In this document: in pieces, positions 16,126-23,696 of the stretch | Layout of the letters: the number at the start of each line of letters is the position of its first letter | How positions within the stretch are numbered: position 1 is the first letter of the stretch | Origin: Flavobacteriaceae bacterium | GTDB lineage: Bacteria; Bacteroidota; Bacteroidia; Flavobacteriales; Flavobacteriaceae | NCBI GenBank assembly: GCA_002723295.1 | Contig: PBNP01000001.1 | Coordinates: 1-50,285, forward strand | DNA: 50,285 bases | Direction: 5' to 3' | Position numbers and translations under genes: made by a program | Notes under the pieces: generated by a model | Databases searched by the model: none | Told to the model about the DNA's origin: nothing | The model's input: only the letters and a program-made list of their open reading frames with translations

Positions 16126-16986
16126 ATGAAATTTAAATTACTATCGTTATTGATTTTTTTCACTTTGAATGCTTATTCACAAGTGGAACTTGAAGGTGTT
16201 GTTAAAGACAAAAAAACTAACACTCCAATTGAGGATGTTAGGATTCAGTTAAAACCTATTAGTAGTAAAGGTGCAGGATATTGGACTGGAACTATGACAA
16301 AGCAAAACGGCTTATATAAGGTTTCAACTACAATGAAACTTCCTGCTCAAATTTCATATGAAAAAGAAGGATGTGGAAAAAAAACTATAAGAATAAGAAC
16401 AGGTGATGAAGATGTAGCTGTAGTTGTTTTAAATTGCTCTGATGAGGCGATAGCAGCTATAATTAAAGAACAGACTACAGATACTGATGGAGATGGATTG
16501 GTTGATAAACATGATAAATGTCCAAAAGAGGCTGGTGTTCCTGAAAATGAGGGCTGCCCTGCAGAAGAAGTAGAAAAAGCTGGGCCATCTCTAGAAGAGA
16601 TTGCTGCAGCTGAAAAAGCTAAAGTAGATGCTTTAAAAGCATCGAAAGCTAAAGCAGATTCAGCACTTGGAGCAAAAATTAAATCAAGTATAAAATTTAC
16701 TTTAAACAGTTATGTTGTTTCTTCTAGTGGAAATAATCTTTTACGTGAAATAAGAGATTTACTTGTTTCAAATCCTTCTGCTAAAATTTACCTTCATGGT
16801 CATGCATCAACTGATGGAAGTTCTGAATACAATCAAGTTTTATCAGAAAACAGAGCTTCTGCTGTAAAAAAGATTCTTGTAGATCTAGGAATTGATTCTT
16901 CAAGAATTAAATCTATGGGTCATGGAGAAGATAATCCTCTTGAAAGTAATTCTTCATCAAGAAGAGTTGAGATTAGTATGCAGTGA
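16126..16986 (+). CDS. OmpA-family protein with N-terminal carboxypeptidase-regulatory-like domain and one TSP3 repeat
   Basis: The 286-residue protein has a signal peptide (residues 1-18, ending NAYSQ). A beta-sandwich of the CarboxypepD-regulatory type follows at about 19-104 (LEGVVKDKKTNTPIEDVRI). One calcium-binding repeat, DTDGDGLVDKHDKCP, lies at about 119-133. A short Ala/Lys/Glu-rich linker (about 150-182) leads to an OmpA C-terminal domain with IYLHGHASTDGSSEYN and SENRASAVKKIL. It should bind peptidoglycan from the outer membrane or periplasm. It lacks the beta-barrel domain of the larger OmpA protein nearby, so it may be an anchor or linker and not a channel. A bidirectional terminator follows directly. 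Confidence 0.88.
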   Translation: MKFKLLSLLIFFTLNAYSQVELEGVVKDKKTNTPIEDVRIQLKPISSKGAGYWTGTMTKQNGLYKVSTTMKLPAQISYEKEGCGKKTIRIRTGDEDVAVVVLNCSDEAIAAIIKEQTTDTDGDGLVDKHDKCPKEAGVPENEGCPAEEVEKAGPSLEEIAAAEKAKVDALKASKAKADSALGAKIKSSIKFTLNSYVVSSSGNNLLREIRDLLVSNPSAKIYLHGHASTDGSSEYNQVLSENRASAVKKILVDLGIDSSRIKSMGHGEDNPLESNSSSRRVEISMQ

Positions 16987-17006
16987 TTATAATATTTTAA
17001 AATTAG

Positions 17007-17035
17007 AAAAGCCTATTTATTCAAAATAGGCTTTT
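17007..17035. terminator. Bidirectional rho-independent terminator between convergent genes
   Basis: Arms aaaagcctattt (17007-17018) and aaataggctttt (17024-17035) give a perfect 12-bp stem around a 5-base loop. A T-run on the plus strand (17032-17039) ends the OmpA transcript. The opposite side is A-rich and can serve the convergent acylase gene, whose stop codon abuts the T-run at 17038. Confidence 0.88.
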
Positions 17036-17037
17036 TT

Positions 17038-19470
17038 TTAATTGGATATTTTATGTAACAAAAGTTTTGTTTTGCTAGGTGTTAGGTAAGACCTTTTATA
17101 GGTTACAGACTTGATTTTCTCCTTAGAATAATACATTGGAAAATATTTATCATTTGCCCATTTTTGATAAAGATTACTATAGAAAGGACTGTCTGGATTT
17201 CCAGATTGTCCAGGACTATTGGCAGCAATAGAGGAGTCCCAATCACCAGTGTTAACTATTATTCTAAAAGTGGCTCCACTAGATTGTCTATTATTCCCAC
17301 CTGTAGATCCAGGTGTATATGAGTTCCCGCCTCTTGGTAGAGGGCCAAGATTTAATTTATTTGCAGTTTCTTTATCTGTTATTTTACCTAAAGGATGATT
17401 TATAGCAATGTGTTTGAACTTTTCTTGTCCATATTGCCAATTTATAATTTTTGGACCCAAATTTTTTTCAAGATTGTTTATTGCATTTACAAAAGATTCT
17501 TTTAAAAAATTATTTCTAGATAAAATAGGATTATTTCCAAAGAATTCTTTTTTTGGAATAACAATCCAATCAATAATTTTTTTTAGTTGAATTGAGGTAA
17601 TAAAACCCTTAGCCTTTTCAGGTACAAATTTTTCATGAGCTAGTTTTTTTATTTCATTTTCCCATGAAACATAAATTGCAGCAGGAACGGAATTAGGTTC
17701 TAATTTAAAATCCCAATCAAATAATTTTTCTTTTATATTAGAATTTTTTTGATTAAAAGATATATTATTGAGTAATGGTATTAATATCTTAGCTGGGATA
17801 GATGTAACATCAACTTGAAGATTTTTCATTATATTCATATTCAGAGGAGTCTTTTGATTAAGTACTTCATTTACTCTTTCTCCTCTATAAGGATCTGACC
17901 AAGAGAAACCTATTGCATTCCAGTATTTATAGCTTTTTGGAGTCACATTTTGATTTGCTGTAGCTATAAAACCTCTAGAGGGGTTTAATTCATTTGGTTT
18001 GTCAATTATAGGGAGGTATCCTTCCCATTCATAATCTCCATTTCCTAATACAGGTACTAATCCACTAAAATTTGATCTAATTGGAGCAATTCCAACAGCT
18101 TGCCAACCAATATTACCTTTTTTGTCAGCCCAAATCATATTTTCACCAGGAATATTACTATAGTTACATGCTTCTCTAAACTCTTCCCAATTTTTAGCTT
18201 GATTCATTCTTAGAGATGCCAGATAAGGAGATCCACCTTGTTCTAACCATGCACATCTTACAGCAAAAGCTATATTTTTTGTTTTGTTAAAATAAGTTAC
18301 AGGTCCATGATGAGTATATTTTAATTTAACTTCTTTTGGAGTGTTACCTTTAATAGGAATTATTTCCTTTATTATTTTCATTTTTCTCCATTTACCATGA
18401 AATTTATATTCTAAGGAATCATTAGGATTTATTTCATACTGATATAAATCTTCTCCATCTGTTCTAAATACTGTAAGTCCCCATGATCCAAATTCATTGT
18501 GTCCAATTGAAATACCTGGTATTTCTGGTTCGCCCCCTCCAATGACATTCCAATTAGGAGAGATTAAATGTGCCATATATCTTAAGGATGGAACTGAAAT
18601 TCTTCTATGAGGATCATTTGCCATGTATGTATTCCCATCTTCAGTTTTTTCTCCACTTACAACCCAATTGTTACTCCCGATAGATAAAGAATCATTAATT
18701 GGTTCATTTTGATAGGCTAGGGTTTGATTTTTTTTATAATCTTTTGTTATATCATTTTCTGAAAATCTTAGTGATTTTCTAAATGCATAATAAGGAGACA
18801 ATATATTTTCAAAAAGTAGCTCTTTATCAATTTTTGGATCTAATGTAATTATGGGGTCTTTTGGATGAAACCACATTAGCTCTTTTACTTTATCCTCACC
18901 TAATAAAGCGACGGCTCTACCAATTTGAAGCTCTGCACCTATGTTTCCTAATAAACCTTGATGTCTTGAAATAACAACTTCAGGAGTCCATATATTTGGT
19001 TTTATTCCTAAAATTTTGAATGGCAGGGGTAGATCATCTGGAGTCTTGTTTATTTCAGTAATATATTTATTGATGCCATCAACATATGCCCGAATTATTT
19101 TTGCTCCATCAGGATGATAATGATTTAATTCTTCCTCTATATCTCCCCTAAATTTAAATAATCGAGCTCCTATATCTCTATCTAATTCTTTTTCACCCAG
19201 AATTTCAGCTACAGTTCCAGTTGCCTGACGTCTCCATACTTCGAACTGAAAAAGCCGGTCTTTTGCAGCAAGATATCCTTGAGAAAAAAATAAATCGTAT
19301 TGATTTTGAGCATAAATATGGTTAACCCCCCATTGATCTCTTAGAACTTCAACTACATCATTAATTTCATTTATTGAAATTTCTTCATATTTAACATTAT
19401 CTTCAAATCCCTCATTACATGATAGCCCAAAGGCTATTATAAGAAAAAGATATGATTTTAAGAATTTCAT
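17038..19470 (-). CDS. Penicillin-acylase-family Ntn hydrolase, lipoprotein
   Basis: The 810-residue precursor has a lipoprotein signal ending FGLSC (Cys18), an alpha-chain region up to about residue 265, and then the N-terminal nucleophile motif SIGSNNWVVSG. Ser266 would become the new N-terminus of the beta chain after self-cleavage. Other family signatures are DPHRRISVPSLRYMAHL and GISIGHNEFGSWGLTVFRTDGEDLY. The late GGNSYTPGSTGGNNRQSSGATFR is also family-like. The enzyme hydrolyses amide bonds of acylated amines such as N-acyl homoserine lactones or beta-lactam side chains; the real substrate is unknown. Only 22 bp separate its start from the terminator of tRNA-Arg, and I found no promoter there. 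It may depend on readthrough from the tRNA transcript. Confidence 0.92.
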   Translation of the reverse strand: MKFLKSYLFLIIAFGLSCNEGFEDNVKYEEISINEINDVVEVLRDQWGVNHIYAQNQYDLFFSQGYLAAKDRLFQFEVWRRQATGTVAEILGEKELDRDIGARLFKFRGDIEEELNHYHPDGAKIIRAYVDGINKYITEINKTPDDLPLPFKILGIKPNIWTPEVVISRHQGLLGNIGAELQIGRAVALLGEDKVKELMWFHPKDPIITLDPKIDKELLFENILSPYYAFRKSLRFSENDITKDYKKNQTLAYQNEPINDSLSIGSNNWVVSGEKTEDGNTYMANDPHRRISVPSLRYMAHLISPNWNVIGGGEPEIPGISIGHNEFGSWGLTVFRTDGEDLYQYEINPNDSLEYKFHGKWRKMKIIKEIIPIKGNTPKEVKLKYTHHGPVTYFNKTKNIAFAVRCAWLEQGGSPYLASLRMNQAKNWEEFREACNYSNIPGENMIWADKKGNIGWQAVGIAPIRSNFSGLVPVLGNGDYEWEGYLPIIDKPNELNPSRGFIATANQNVTPKSYKYWNAIGFSWSDPYRGERVNEVLNQKTPLNMNIMKNLQVDVTSIPAKILIPLLNNISFNQKNSNIKEKLFDWDFKLEPNSVPAAIYVSWENEIKKLAHEKFVPEKAKGFITSIQLKKIIDWIVIPKKEFFGNNPILSRNNFLKESFVNAINNLEKNLGPKIINWQYGQEKFKHIAINHPLGKITDKETANKLNLGPLPRGGNSYTPGSTGGNNRQSSGATFRIIVNTGDWDSSIAANSPGQSGNPDSPFYSNLYQKWANDKYFPMYYSKEKIKSVTYKRSYLTPSKTKLLLHKISN

Positions 19471-19494
19471 CTATATAAATTTAAATAAAAATAA

Positions 19495-19525
19495 AAAAGG
19501 AGAATTATTTTACGATTCTCCTTTT
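19495..19525 (-). terminator. Rho-independent terminator of tRNA-Arg
   Basis: Arms aaaaggagaat (19495-19505) and attctcctttt (19515-19525) form an 11-bp stem with a 9-base loop. On the minus strand the stem starts just after the tRNA 3' end and runs into Ts (plus A at 19493-19498). Confidence 0.82.
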
Positions 19526-19526
19526 G

Positions 19527-19600
19527 TGACCTCGGCAGGATTCAAACCTGCAACCTCTTGAGCCGTAATCAAGTGCACTATTCAGTTATGCTACGAGGCC
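19527..19600 (-). tRNA. tRNA-Arg (anticodon ACG) with A19-U56 instead of G19-C56
   Basis: On the minus strand the acceptor arms GGCCTCG and CGAGGTC pair with one G-U, and the discriminator is A at 19527. The anticodon arm CTTGA/TCAAG holds the loop TTACGGC, anticodon ACG. A34 would be deaminated to inosine to read CGU, CGC and CGA. The T-stem GCAGG/CCTGC is perfect, but the T-loop reads TTTGAAT, so position 56 is U (19544) rather than C. The D-loop reads CTGAATAG, so position 19 is A (19582) rather than G. The two changes preserve a Watson-Crick tertiary pair. A15-U48 likewise replaces G15-C48. No CCA is encoded. Confidence 0.93.
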
Positions 19601-19695
19601 TTTATTAATGTTTATAGTAGTTTACAGCTTATTTTTAAAATTGTTGATAGTGATTATAACAACAGTTGTAACAACATAGCTGTTTTTTGTACACG

Positions 19696-19703
19696 CAAAT
19701 ATA
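19696..19703 (-). promoter_or_regulatory. Possible -7 element for tRNA-Arg
   Basis: TATATTTG on the minus strand matches the -7 consensus, but no TTG occurs at the right distance upstream. Transcription from here would give a leader of about 90 bases before tRNA-Arg at 19600. The 188 bp between the tRNA and the small gene at 19789 otherwise hold repeated aacaac motifs and no open frame that I can support. Confidence 0.35.
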
Positions 19704-19788
19704 ATAATACTATCCTTTAGTATCTATGCATTTTACTTCTGATCCCCACTTAACTTTTGTTCTTTTTATAATGTTTTATTTTAGTTAA

Positions 19789-19965
19789 ATGAAAAAAATC
19801 TATTATAATGTTGCAGTTGGTTTAACTATTATAAATCTTATTGAAGTGGCTATTAGAAAATTCACTAACCTTGGCTCTATACTTCCTGCTAATGTTAAAA
19901 TTATTTCAATTATTATAGCATTGTTTTGTTTTGGAATACATTTCTATAAAAAAGAAGATAAATAA
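19789..19965 (+). CDS. Small two-helix membrane protein, 58 residues
   Basis: A complete open frame from ATG 19789 to TAA 19963-19965 encodes MKKIYYNVAVGLTIINLIEV, then a short polar loop with IRKFTNLGSILPANV, then a second hydrophobic stretch (IISIIIALFCFGIHF) and a lysine-rich end (YKKEDK). The pattern of two membrane spans with charged ends is typical of small inner membrane proteins. No family is recognised. It lies between tRNA-Arg and the MerC-domain gene, which starts 57 bp downstream on the same strand. Support comes from the start context, the membrane profile and a clean stop. Homology would have to be checked. Confidence 0.5.
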   Translation: MKKIYYNVAVGLTIINLIEVAIRKFTNLGSILPANVKIISIIIALFCFGIHFYKKEDK

Positions 19966-20022
19966 AAGAATATATACCTATGGTTTAGTTGCGAATATTT
20001 ATTTATTTTTGCACTGAAAATT

Positions 20023-20388
20023 ATGAAAACAACTACATATAATTCAGATCATTTGGGAGTAATAACAAGCTCATTGTGTATTTTACATTGTTTAGCTTCC
20101 CCATTTTTATATTTTTCAAGCTTATGGCAATCATTTAATTATCTATTCATTCTTGTTTCGTTCATTGCTATATTTCGTTCAGTTGAAAACTCCTCTAATA
20201 TTATTATAAAGGGTTGTTTAAGCTCAGTTTGGTTTTTTCTTTGCCTATTAATTTTAAATGAGGAATTTGAAATTATATCTCTTTCAGAATTTTATACATA
20301 CACATTTGCTTTTACTCTTGGCTCACTTCATATATACAATTTAAAGTATTGTAGGTGCAAAGATGACAATTGTTGTACTCATAAATAG
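20023..20388 (+). CDS. MerC-domain membrane protein
   Basis: The 121-residue protein has four hydrophobic segments and the MerC signature near the N-terminus, SSLCILHCLASPFL, with the CxxHC metal-handling pair. It ends in a cysteine-rich tail, YCRCKDDNCCTHK. MerC proteins move metal ions such as mercury across the inner membrane. In Bacteroidota that lack a mer operon, as here, the ion is uncertain and may be zinc or another soft metal. No merA, merR or zinc regulator is next to it. A TATTTTTG element at 20004-20011 could be its -7 box, with a weak upstream half. It ends 11 bp before the convergent DinB-family gene. Confidence 0.82.
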   Translation: MKTTTYNSDHLGVITSSLCILHCLASPFLYFSSLWQSFNYLFILVSFIAIFRSVENSSNIIIKGCLSSVWFFLCLLILNEEFEIISLSEFYTYTFAFTLGSLHIYNLKYCRCKDDNCCTHK

Positions 20389-20399
20389 TGAGCCATTCA

Positions 20400-20927
20400 T
20401 TATTTTTTTGTTCTTCCTAAAAATACATTCACTCCTTTATTAATTGGATTACCACTTGACCTTCTAAATGAAACTATTTGTCCTGTATGATAAATTATAT
20501 CAGCTATTGGACCATTTAGTAAATTCCAAAAAGGGAAAGAGGATTTAAAATCATTTCTTTCAAAAATAATTTTAAACATATTTAAATCGATTTCATTTTC
20601 TTTTAAGATATTTTTATTGAATAGCTCTAAATTTTTTAATGTCTTTTTTCTCAAATCATCATATGACTTTGGAATATTATCAGGTGGTCTAATATTTATT
20701 TTATTCAGTAAAGTGTTTTTAACTGTTAGTGATAAGACATAAATATGTTCCAAAGTTTGGTAAGTAGAAATAGAATTTGGACTAGGTTTAAAATTTAAGT
20801 CTTCTAATCTAAGATTATTAGACGCCCAATAATATCTGTAACCAACCCCTTCAATTAATCTTGATATAATGTTAACCGATGAGTAATTATCTTTTTCTTT
20901 ACTAATCTGAGAAAATGGCAAATCCAT
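20400..20927 (-). CDS. DinB/YfiT-superfamily protein
   Basis: The 175-residue protein has the helical DinB layout. Metal-ligand histidines are likely in SISTYQTLEHIYVLSLT and near the end in IADIIYHTGQIVSFRR. The family is a four-helix bundle that often binds a divalent metal. Known members include thiol-transferases and stress proteins, but function cannot be assigned from sequence here. It is the last gene of a same-strand run. The 47-residue protein ends 28 bp before its start, and CAP and the 150-residue secreted protein lie further upstream. It is convergent with the MerC gene. Confidence 0.75.
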   Translation of the reverse strand: MDLPFSQISKEKDNYSSVNIISRLIEGVGYRYYWASNNLRLEDLNFKPSPNSISTYQTLEHIYVLSLTVKNTLLNKINIRPPDNIPKSYDDLRKKTLKNLELFNKNILKENEIDLNMFKIIFERNDFKSSFPFWNLLNGPIADIIYHTGQIVSFRRSSGNPINKGVNVFLGRTKK

Positions 20928-20955
20928 TTACTTTTTGTGGTTTTGAAAAATATTT

Positions 20956-21099
20956 TTAATGATGAATAAAATATATTATTAGTCCGCCAACAATCATTCC
21001 TTCCATATAAGCAATCCAATACAATCCATAGTCTGATACACCAAATTTTTTTTGGAACCATTTAATAAATTCTTTATGAAAATCAATCATGATATTCAT
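20956..21099 (-). CDS. Small single-span membrane protein, 47 residues
   Basis: A complete frame on the minus strand starts at ATG 21099 (or 21090) and ends with TAA at 20956-20958. It begins MNIMIDFHKEFIKWFQKKFG, an amphipathic helix. It continues with VSDYGLYWIAYMEGMIVGG and ends LIIYFIHH, giving one glycine-containing membrane span. It sits between the CAP gene (stop at 21111, 11 bp upstream) and the DinB gene (28 bp downstream), with the spacing expected inside an operon. A 68-residue frame on the same strand at 20855-21061 overlaps both and is rejected in its favour. The family is not named with certainty. The composition and placement make it a likely real gene. Confidence 0.55.
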   Translation of the reverse strand: MNIMIDFHKEFIKWFQKKFGVSDYGLYWIAYMEGMIVGGLIIYFIHH

Positions 21100-21110
21100 T
21101 AAATCCCAAA

Positions 21111-21665
21111 TTAATAAGGGAATTGTCCAATTACATTACCTGGGGGACTATAACGAGCAGCGACAAACATTTTTCCTGAGGCACTTTTCCATTTAGCAAT
21201 ACCCACTTCTGTAGTAGTACTCCATATAATCTGAGTATAATGACCAATCATAACATCTGCATTTAAGGGAGATCCAATTACCGCATAAGTGTAATCAGAT
21301 ATTTCATTATACCACAAAACCGAAGCATCTGTTCCAGGAGTTGAGCTAAAGGTTTCAATTTCACCAGTACTACAGCACCAATAGTATAAATTCTCTCCTT
21401 GTCCAGGTCTACTTTCATTAGAAGAATGGAACATTTCTTCTTGTTCAGCCATAACTTTAGCCCAATTAAGGGCATCTTGCGCCAACTTATCAGACCACTC
21501 TAAATTAGGAACTCCAACTTCAGCCCTTGCATCATTATGAACTTTCAAAGATAAAACCTTATCGTTTTCAGATAAAAAGCCAATACTGTTATCATCTGAA
21601 TCTTTTGAACATGATATAACACAAAATATCAAAGCAAAAATAGATACGATAGATTTTTTTATCAT
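21111..21665 (-). CDS. CAP/SCP-domain lipoprotein
   Basis: The start is placed at ATG 21665, which gives the lipoprotein signal MIKKSIVSIFALIFCVISC (lipobox VISC). An in-frame start at 21737 would bury the signal inside the upstream gene. The 184-residue protein carries a CAP domain: LKVHNDARAEVGVPNLEW, FHSS with a conserved His, GQGENLYYW, and the signature MIGHYTQIIWSTTTEVGIAK. Bacterial CAP proteins are exported and some bind lipids or act on the envelope, but the activity is not known here. A CC pair in YYWCCSTG may form a disulfide or a metal site. The start is one base from the stop of the upstream gene, so the two are coupled. Confidence 0.88.
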   Translation of the reverse strand: MIKKSIVSIFALIFCVISCSKDSDDNSIGFLSENDKVLSLKVHNDARAEVGVPNLEWSDKLAQDALNWAKVMAEQEEMFHSSNESRPGQGENLYYWCCSTGEIETFSSTPGTDASVLWYNEISDYTYAVIGSPLNADVMIGHYTQIIWSTTTEVGIAKWKSASGKMFVAARYSPPGNVIGQFPY

Positions 21666-21666
21666 A

Positions 21667-22119
21667 CTATTTTTCTTTTCTAAAAAGATATCTCGTAACA
21701 AAGATTCCATTATTATCTTTATCTCCAGCAGATTCAACAGCTGAAGTTACTGAAAATAATTCCCATCCATTTTCTGACATTATATTTAATTTAGATCTAA
21801 CCATTGCATCGTTTGTTGCAATATTATTAAATCTAATTCCGCCTATATTATAAAAGTTTAATAATTTGGTTTCTTCAAATGCCTTTGTTCTTATTTCATT
21901 TCTTTTAGCTTTGCTTTTTTCTTTTTGACCATCTTCCTTTCTTATTGTTGTAGCAATAGTATAATCTACATTTTCTGTTTTAGCAATCATTCTTGATCTT
22001 CCTAATCCTTTTGGAACTATAGATTCAATAACTGTTACAATTTCAAATTCGTAGGTTTGAGCTGAAAGTTCAGAGAAAGCCAATAGGCTTAACATTAAAA
22101 TTAATTTTAATTTTTTCAT
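21667..22119 (-). CDS. Secreted protein with DUF4177-like domain
   Basis: The 150-residue product has a signal peptide, MKKLKLILMLSLLAFSELSA, cleaved before QTYEF. The C-terminal stretch SENGWELFSVTSAVES, followed by FVTRYLFRK, resembles DUF4177, where a conserved Gly-Trp-Glu lies in a short alpha/beta fold. The middle is lysine-rich and polar. The function is unknown. It is first in a run with the CAP gene (1 bp apart), the 47-residue membrane protein and the DinB protein. It is divergent from the GNAT gene across a 76-bp AT-rich gap in which I saw no consensus promoter for this strand. Confidence 0.6.
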   Translation of the reverse strand: MKKLKLILMLSLLAFSELSAQTYEFEIVTVIESIVPKGLGRSRMIAKTENVDYTIATTIRKEDGQKEKSKAKRNEIRTKAFEETKLLNFYNIGGIRFNNIATNDAMVRSKLNIMSENGWELFSVTSAVESAGDKDNNGIFVTRYLFRKEK

Positions 22120-22195
22120 AATTTTTTTATTGATTCAATTTAGAATAAATGTAACAATTTAATTTTATTCTTAATTTGTTTATATATTTCTAAGT

Positions 22196-22648
22196 ATGAA
22201 TATAAGAGTTGCTTCTCAAGATGATTTAAATATCCTTTTGGAATTAGAACAAGGTATAGTGAAATATGAAAGGCCTTATGATTCAGAATTAAATGAAGGG
22301 CCAATAAATTATTATAATCTTTCTGAATTAATTAAATCAGAAAATGCTCAAGTATTGGTTGTTGAAATTAATAATGAAATTGTTGGATCTGGTTTTGCTG
22401 AAATAAGAAAAGCAAAACCTTTCATGAAATATAAAAAATTTATACACCTTGGATTTTTTTATGTTAAACCAAGGTATAGAAATATGGGGGTAAATAAAAT
22501 GATCATAAAGGGCTTAATTAAGTGGTCTAAATCAAAAGGTCTTAGAAATATTAGACTCAAAGTTTACAATAAAAATAAAAATGCACTTCAAGCATATTTA
22601 AAATCTGGATTCAAACCTACTCTTTTAGAGATGAGATTAAAATTATAG
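22196..22648 (+). CDS. GNAT-family N-acetyltransferase
   Basis: The 150-residue protein has the GNAT order: an N-terminal strand and helix (IRVASQDDLNILLELEQGI), strand-rich VLVVEINNEIVGSGFAEI, and the acetyl-CoA motif A in HLGFFYVKPRYRNMGVNKMI, a slightly altered R/Q-x-x-G-x-G/A. The late NKNALQAYLKSGFKP is the usual motif B helix. It should move an acetyl group to an amine of an unknown small molecule or protein. The weak element TATATTTC at 22183-22190 is close to the -7 consensus. The gene precedes the exchanger gene by 53 bp, but that gene has its own -7 element. Confidence 0.85.
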   Translation: MNIRVASQDDLNILLELEQGIVKYERPYDSELNEGPINYYNLSELIKSENAQVLVVEINNEIVGSGFAEIRKAKPFMKYKKFIHLGFFYVKPRYRNMGVNKMIIKGLIKWSKSKGLRNIRLKVYNKNKNALQAYLKSGFKPTLLEMRLKL

Positions 22649-22679
22649 AATTAATAATTCCTTAAATATGTTTAAACCC

Positions 22680-22687
22680 TATATTTG
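22680..22687 (+). promoter_or_regulatory. -7 element upstream of the CaCA exchanger gene
   Basis: TATATTTG, followed by C, is a full match to TAnnTTTG and lies 14 bases before ATG 22702. The predicted start point would give a leader of about 9 bases. No TTG is present at the expected upstream distance; only TTA-containing sequence occurs there, so strength is uncertain. Confidence 0.45.
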
Positions 22688-22701
22688 CTAAAAATTTAAA
22701 G

Positions 22702-23643
22702 ATGGCATTTATTGCAATAGTAGTAGGTATTATTCTACTGATTAAGGGTGGTGATTGGCTTTTGAAATCTGCAGTTTCATTATCTTTAAAAATAGATATC
22801 CCAAAAATTGTAATTGGAATGACAGTTGTGTCTTTTGCAACTTCTGCGCCAGAATTAATTGTTAGTATTCGTTCTGCATTGATGGGGCATCCAGACTTAG
22901 CATTAGGTAATGTTATTGGATCTAATATTGCAAATTTAGGTTTTGTTTTAGCTATAACTATACTTATTGCTCCAATTAGTGTAACTCGAAGTTTTTATCG
23001 AACTGATTGGCCAATGATGGCTAACGCTACTGTGCTGTTTGTTTTGTTTATTTATTTTGACCAAACATTATCAAGTCTTGAAGGTATTATAATGTTTGGT
23101 ATGCTAATTTGTTTTTTAATTTATTTAATTTTTTATAAAAGGATGGAAGAAATTCAAGATGAAATTTCAGATCAAAAAGAAATATTTTCTTTTATAAAAA
23201 TAGTATGGCTTTTTATTATTGGAGGTTTTAGCTTATGGTTAGGATCAGAGGCTCTTATAAAAGGTGCTGTTGAACTAGCAGAAGGAATTGGAGTTTCTGA
23301 AAGAATAATTAGTATAAGTATTATTTCAATTGGGACTAGTATTCCTGAGCTTTCAGCCTCTTTGATTGCTATTATAAATAAAGAAAAGGCTATTTCTTTA
23401 GGAAATTTAATTGGATCAAATATATTCAATTTACTTGCTGTATTAGGAATTACATCAATAATTGCGCCTATTAAAGCTTTTGACTTAGAGCTTATCAACA
23501 ATGATATTTGGTGGATGACAGTAATATCTTTTTTATTACTTCCCTTGGTGTTTTTAAGTAAACAAAGGAAATTGACTTGGATACAAGGTTTGATCTTAAT
23601 ATCAATATACCTTACTTTTTTATATCCTTTAATTTATTTATAA
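22702..23643 (+). CDS. Calcium/sodium antiporter of the CaCA family (YrbG-type)
   Basis: The 313-residue membrane protein has two inverted alpha-repeats. The first contains GMTVVSFATSAPELIVSI and GNVIGSNIANLGFVL. The second contains SIGTSIPELSASLIAI and GNLIGSNIFNLLAVLGI. These carry the conserved acidic and asparagine residues that bind Ca2+ and Na+ in this family. About ten transmembrane helices can be drawn, with a short charged cytoplasmic loop (YKRMEEIQDEISDQKE) between the halves. It should export calcium using the sodium gradient, which fits a marine lifestyle. A strong bidirectional terminator follows and separates it from the convergent glutamine synthetase. Confidence 0.93.
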   Translation: MAFIAIVVGIILLIKGGDWLLKSAVSLSLKIDIPKIVIGMTVVSFATSAPELIVSIRSALMGHPDLALGNVIGSNIANLGFVLAITILIAPISVTRSFYRTDWPMMANATVLFVLFIYFDQTLSSLEGIIMFGMLICFLIYLIFYKRMEEIQDEISDQKEIFSFIKIVWLFIIGGFSLWLGSEALIKGAVELAEGIGVSERIISISIISIGTSIPELSASLIAIINKEKAISLGNLIGSNIFNLLAVLGITSIIAPIKAFDLELINNDIWWMTVISFLLLPLVFLSKQRKLTWIQGLILISIYLTFLYPLIYL

Positions 23644-23644
23644 A

Positions 23645-23672
23645 AAAGACACTCTAATTAAAGAGTGTCTTT
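23645..23672. terminator. Bidirectional rho-independent terminator between exchanger and glutamine synthetase genes
   Basis: Arms aaagacactct (23645-23655) and agagtgtcttt (23662-23672) form a perfect 11-bp stem with a 6-base loop. A-tract and T-containing flanks on either side let it serve both the plus-strand exchanger gene and the convergent glutamine synthetase gene ending at 23697. Confidence 0.85.
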
Positions 23673-23696
23673 ATAAAAAATATTTAAAAGTATAAT

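Noticed and set aside
19601-19788. Possible attachment site or remnant of an integrated element next to tRNA-Arg
   Set aside because: No repeat of the tRNA 3' end and no integrase, transposase or phage gene was found in the window.
20855-21061. A 68-residue minus-strand frame overlapping the DinB gene start
   Set aside because: It is rich in Trp, Cys and Arg with no coherent profile. A 47-residue frame at 20956-21099 fits operon spacing and has a membrane profile, and both cannot be real.
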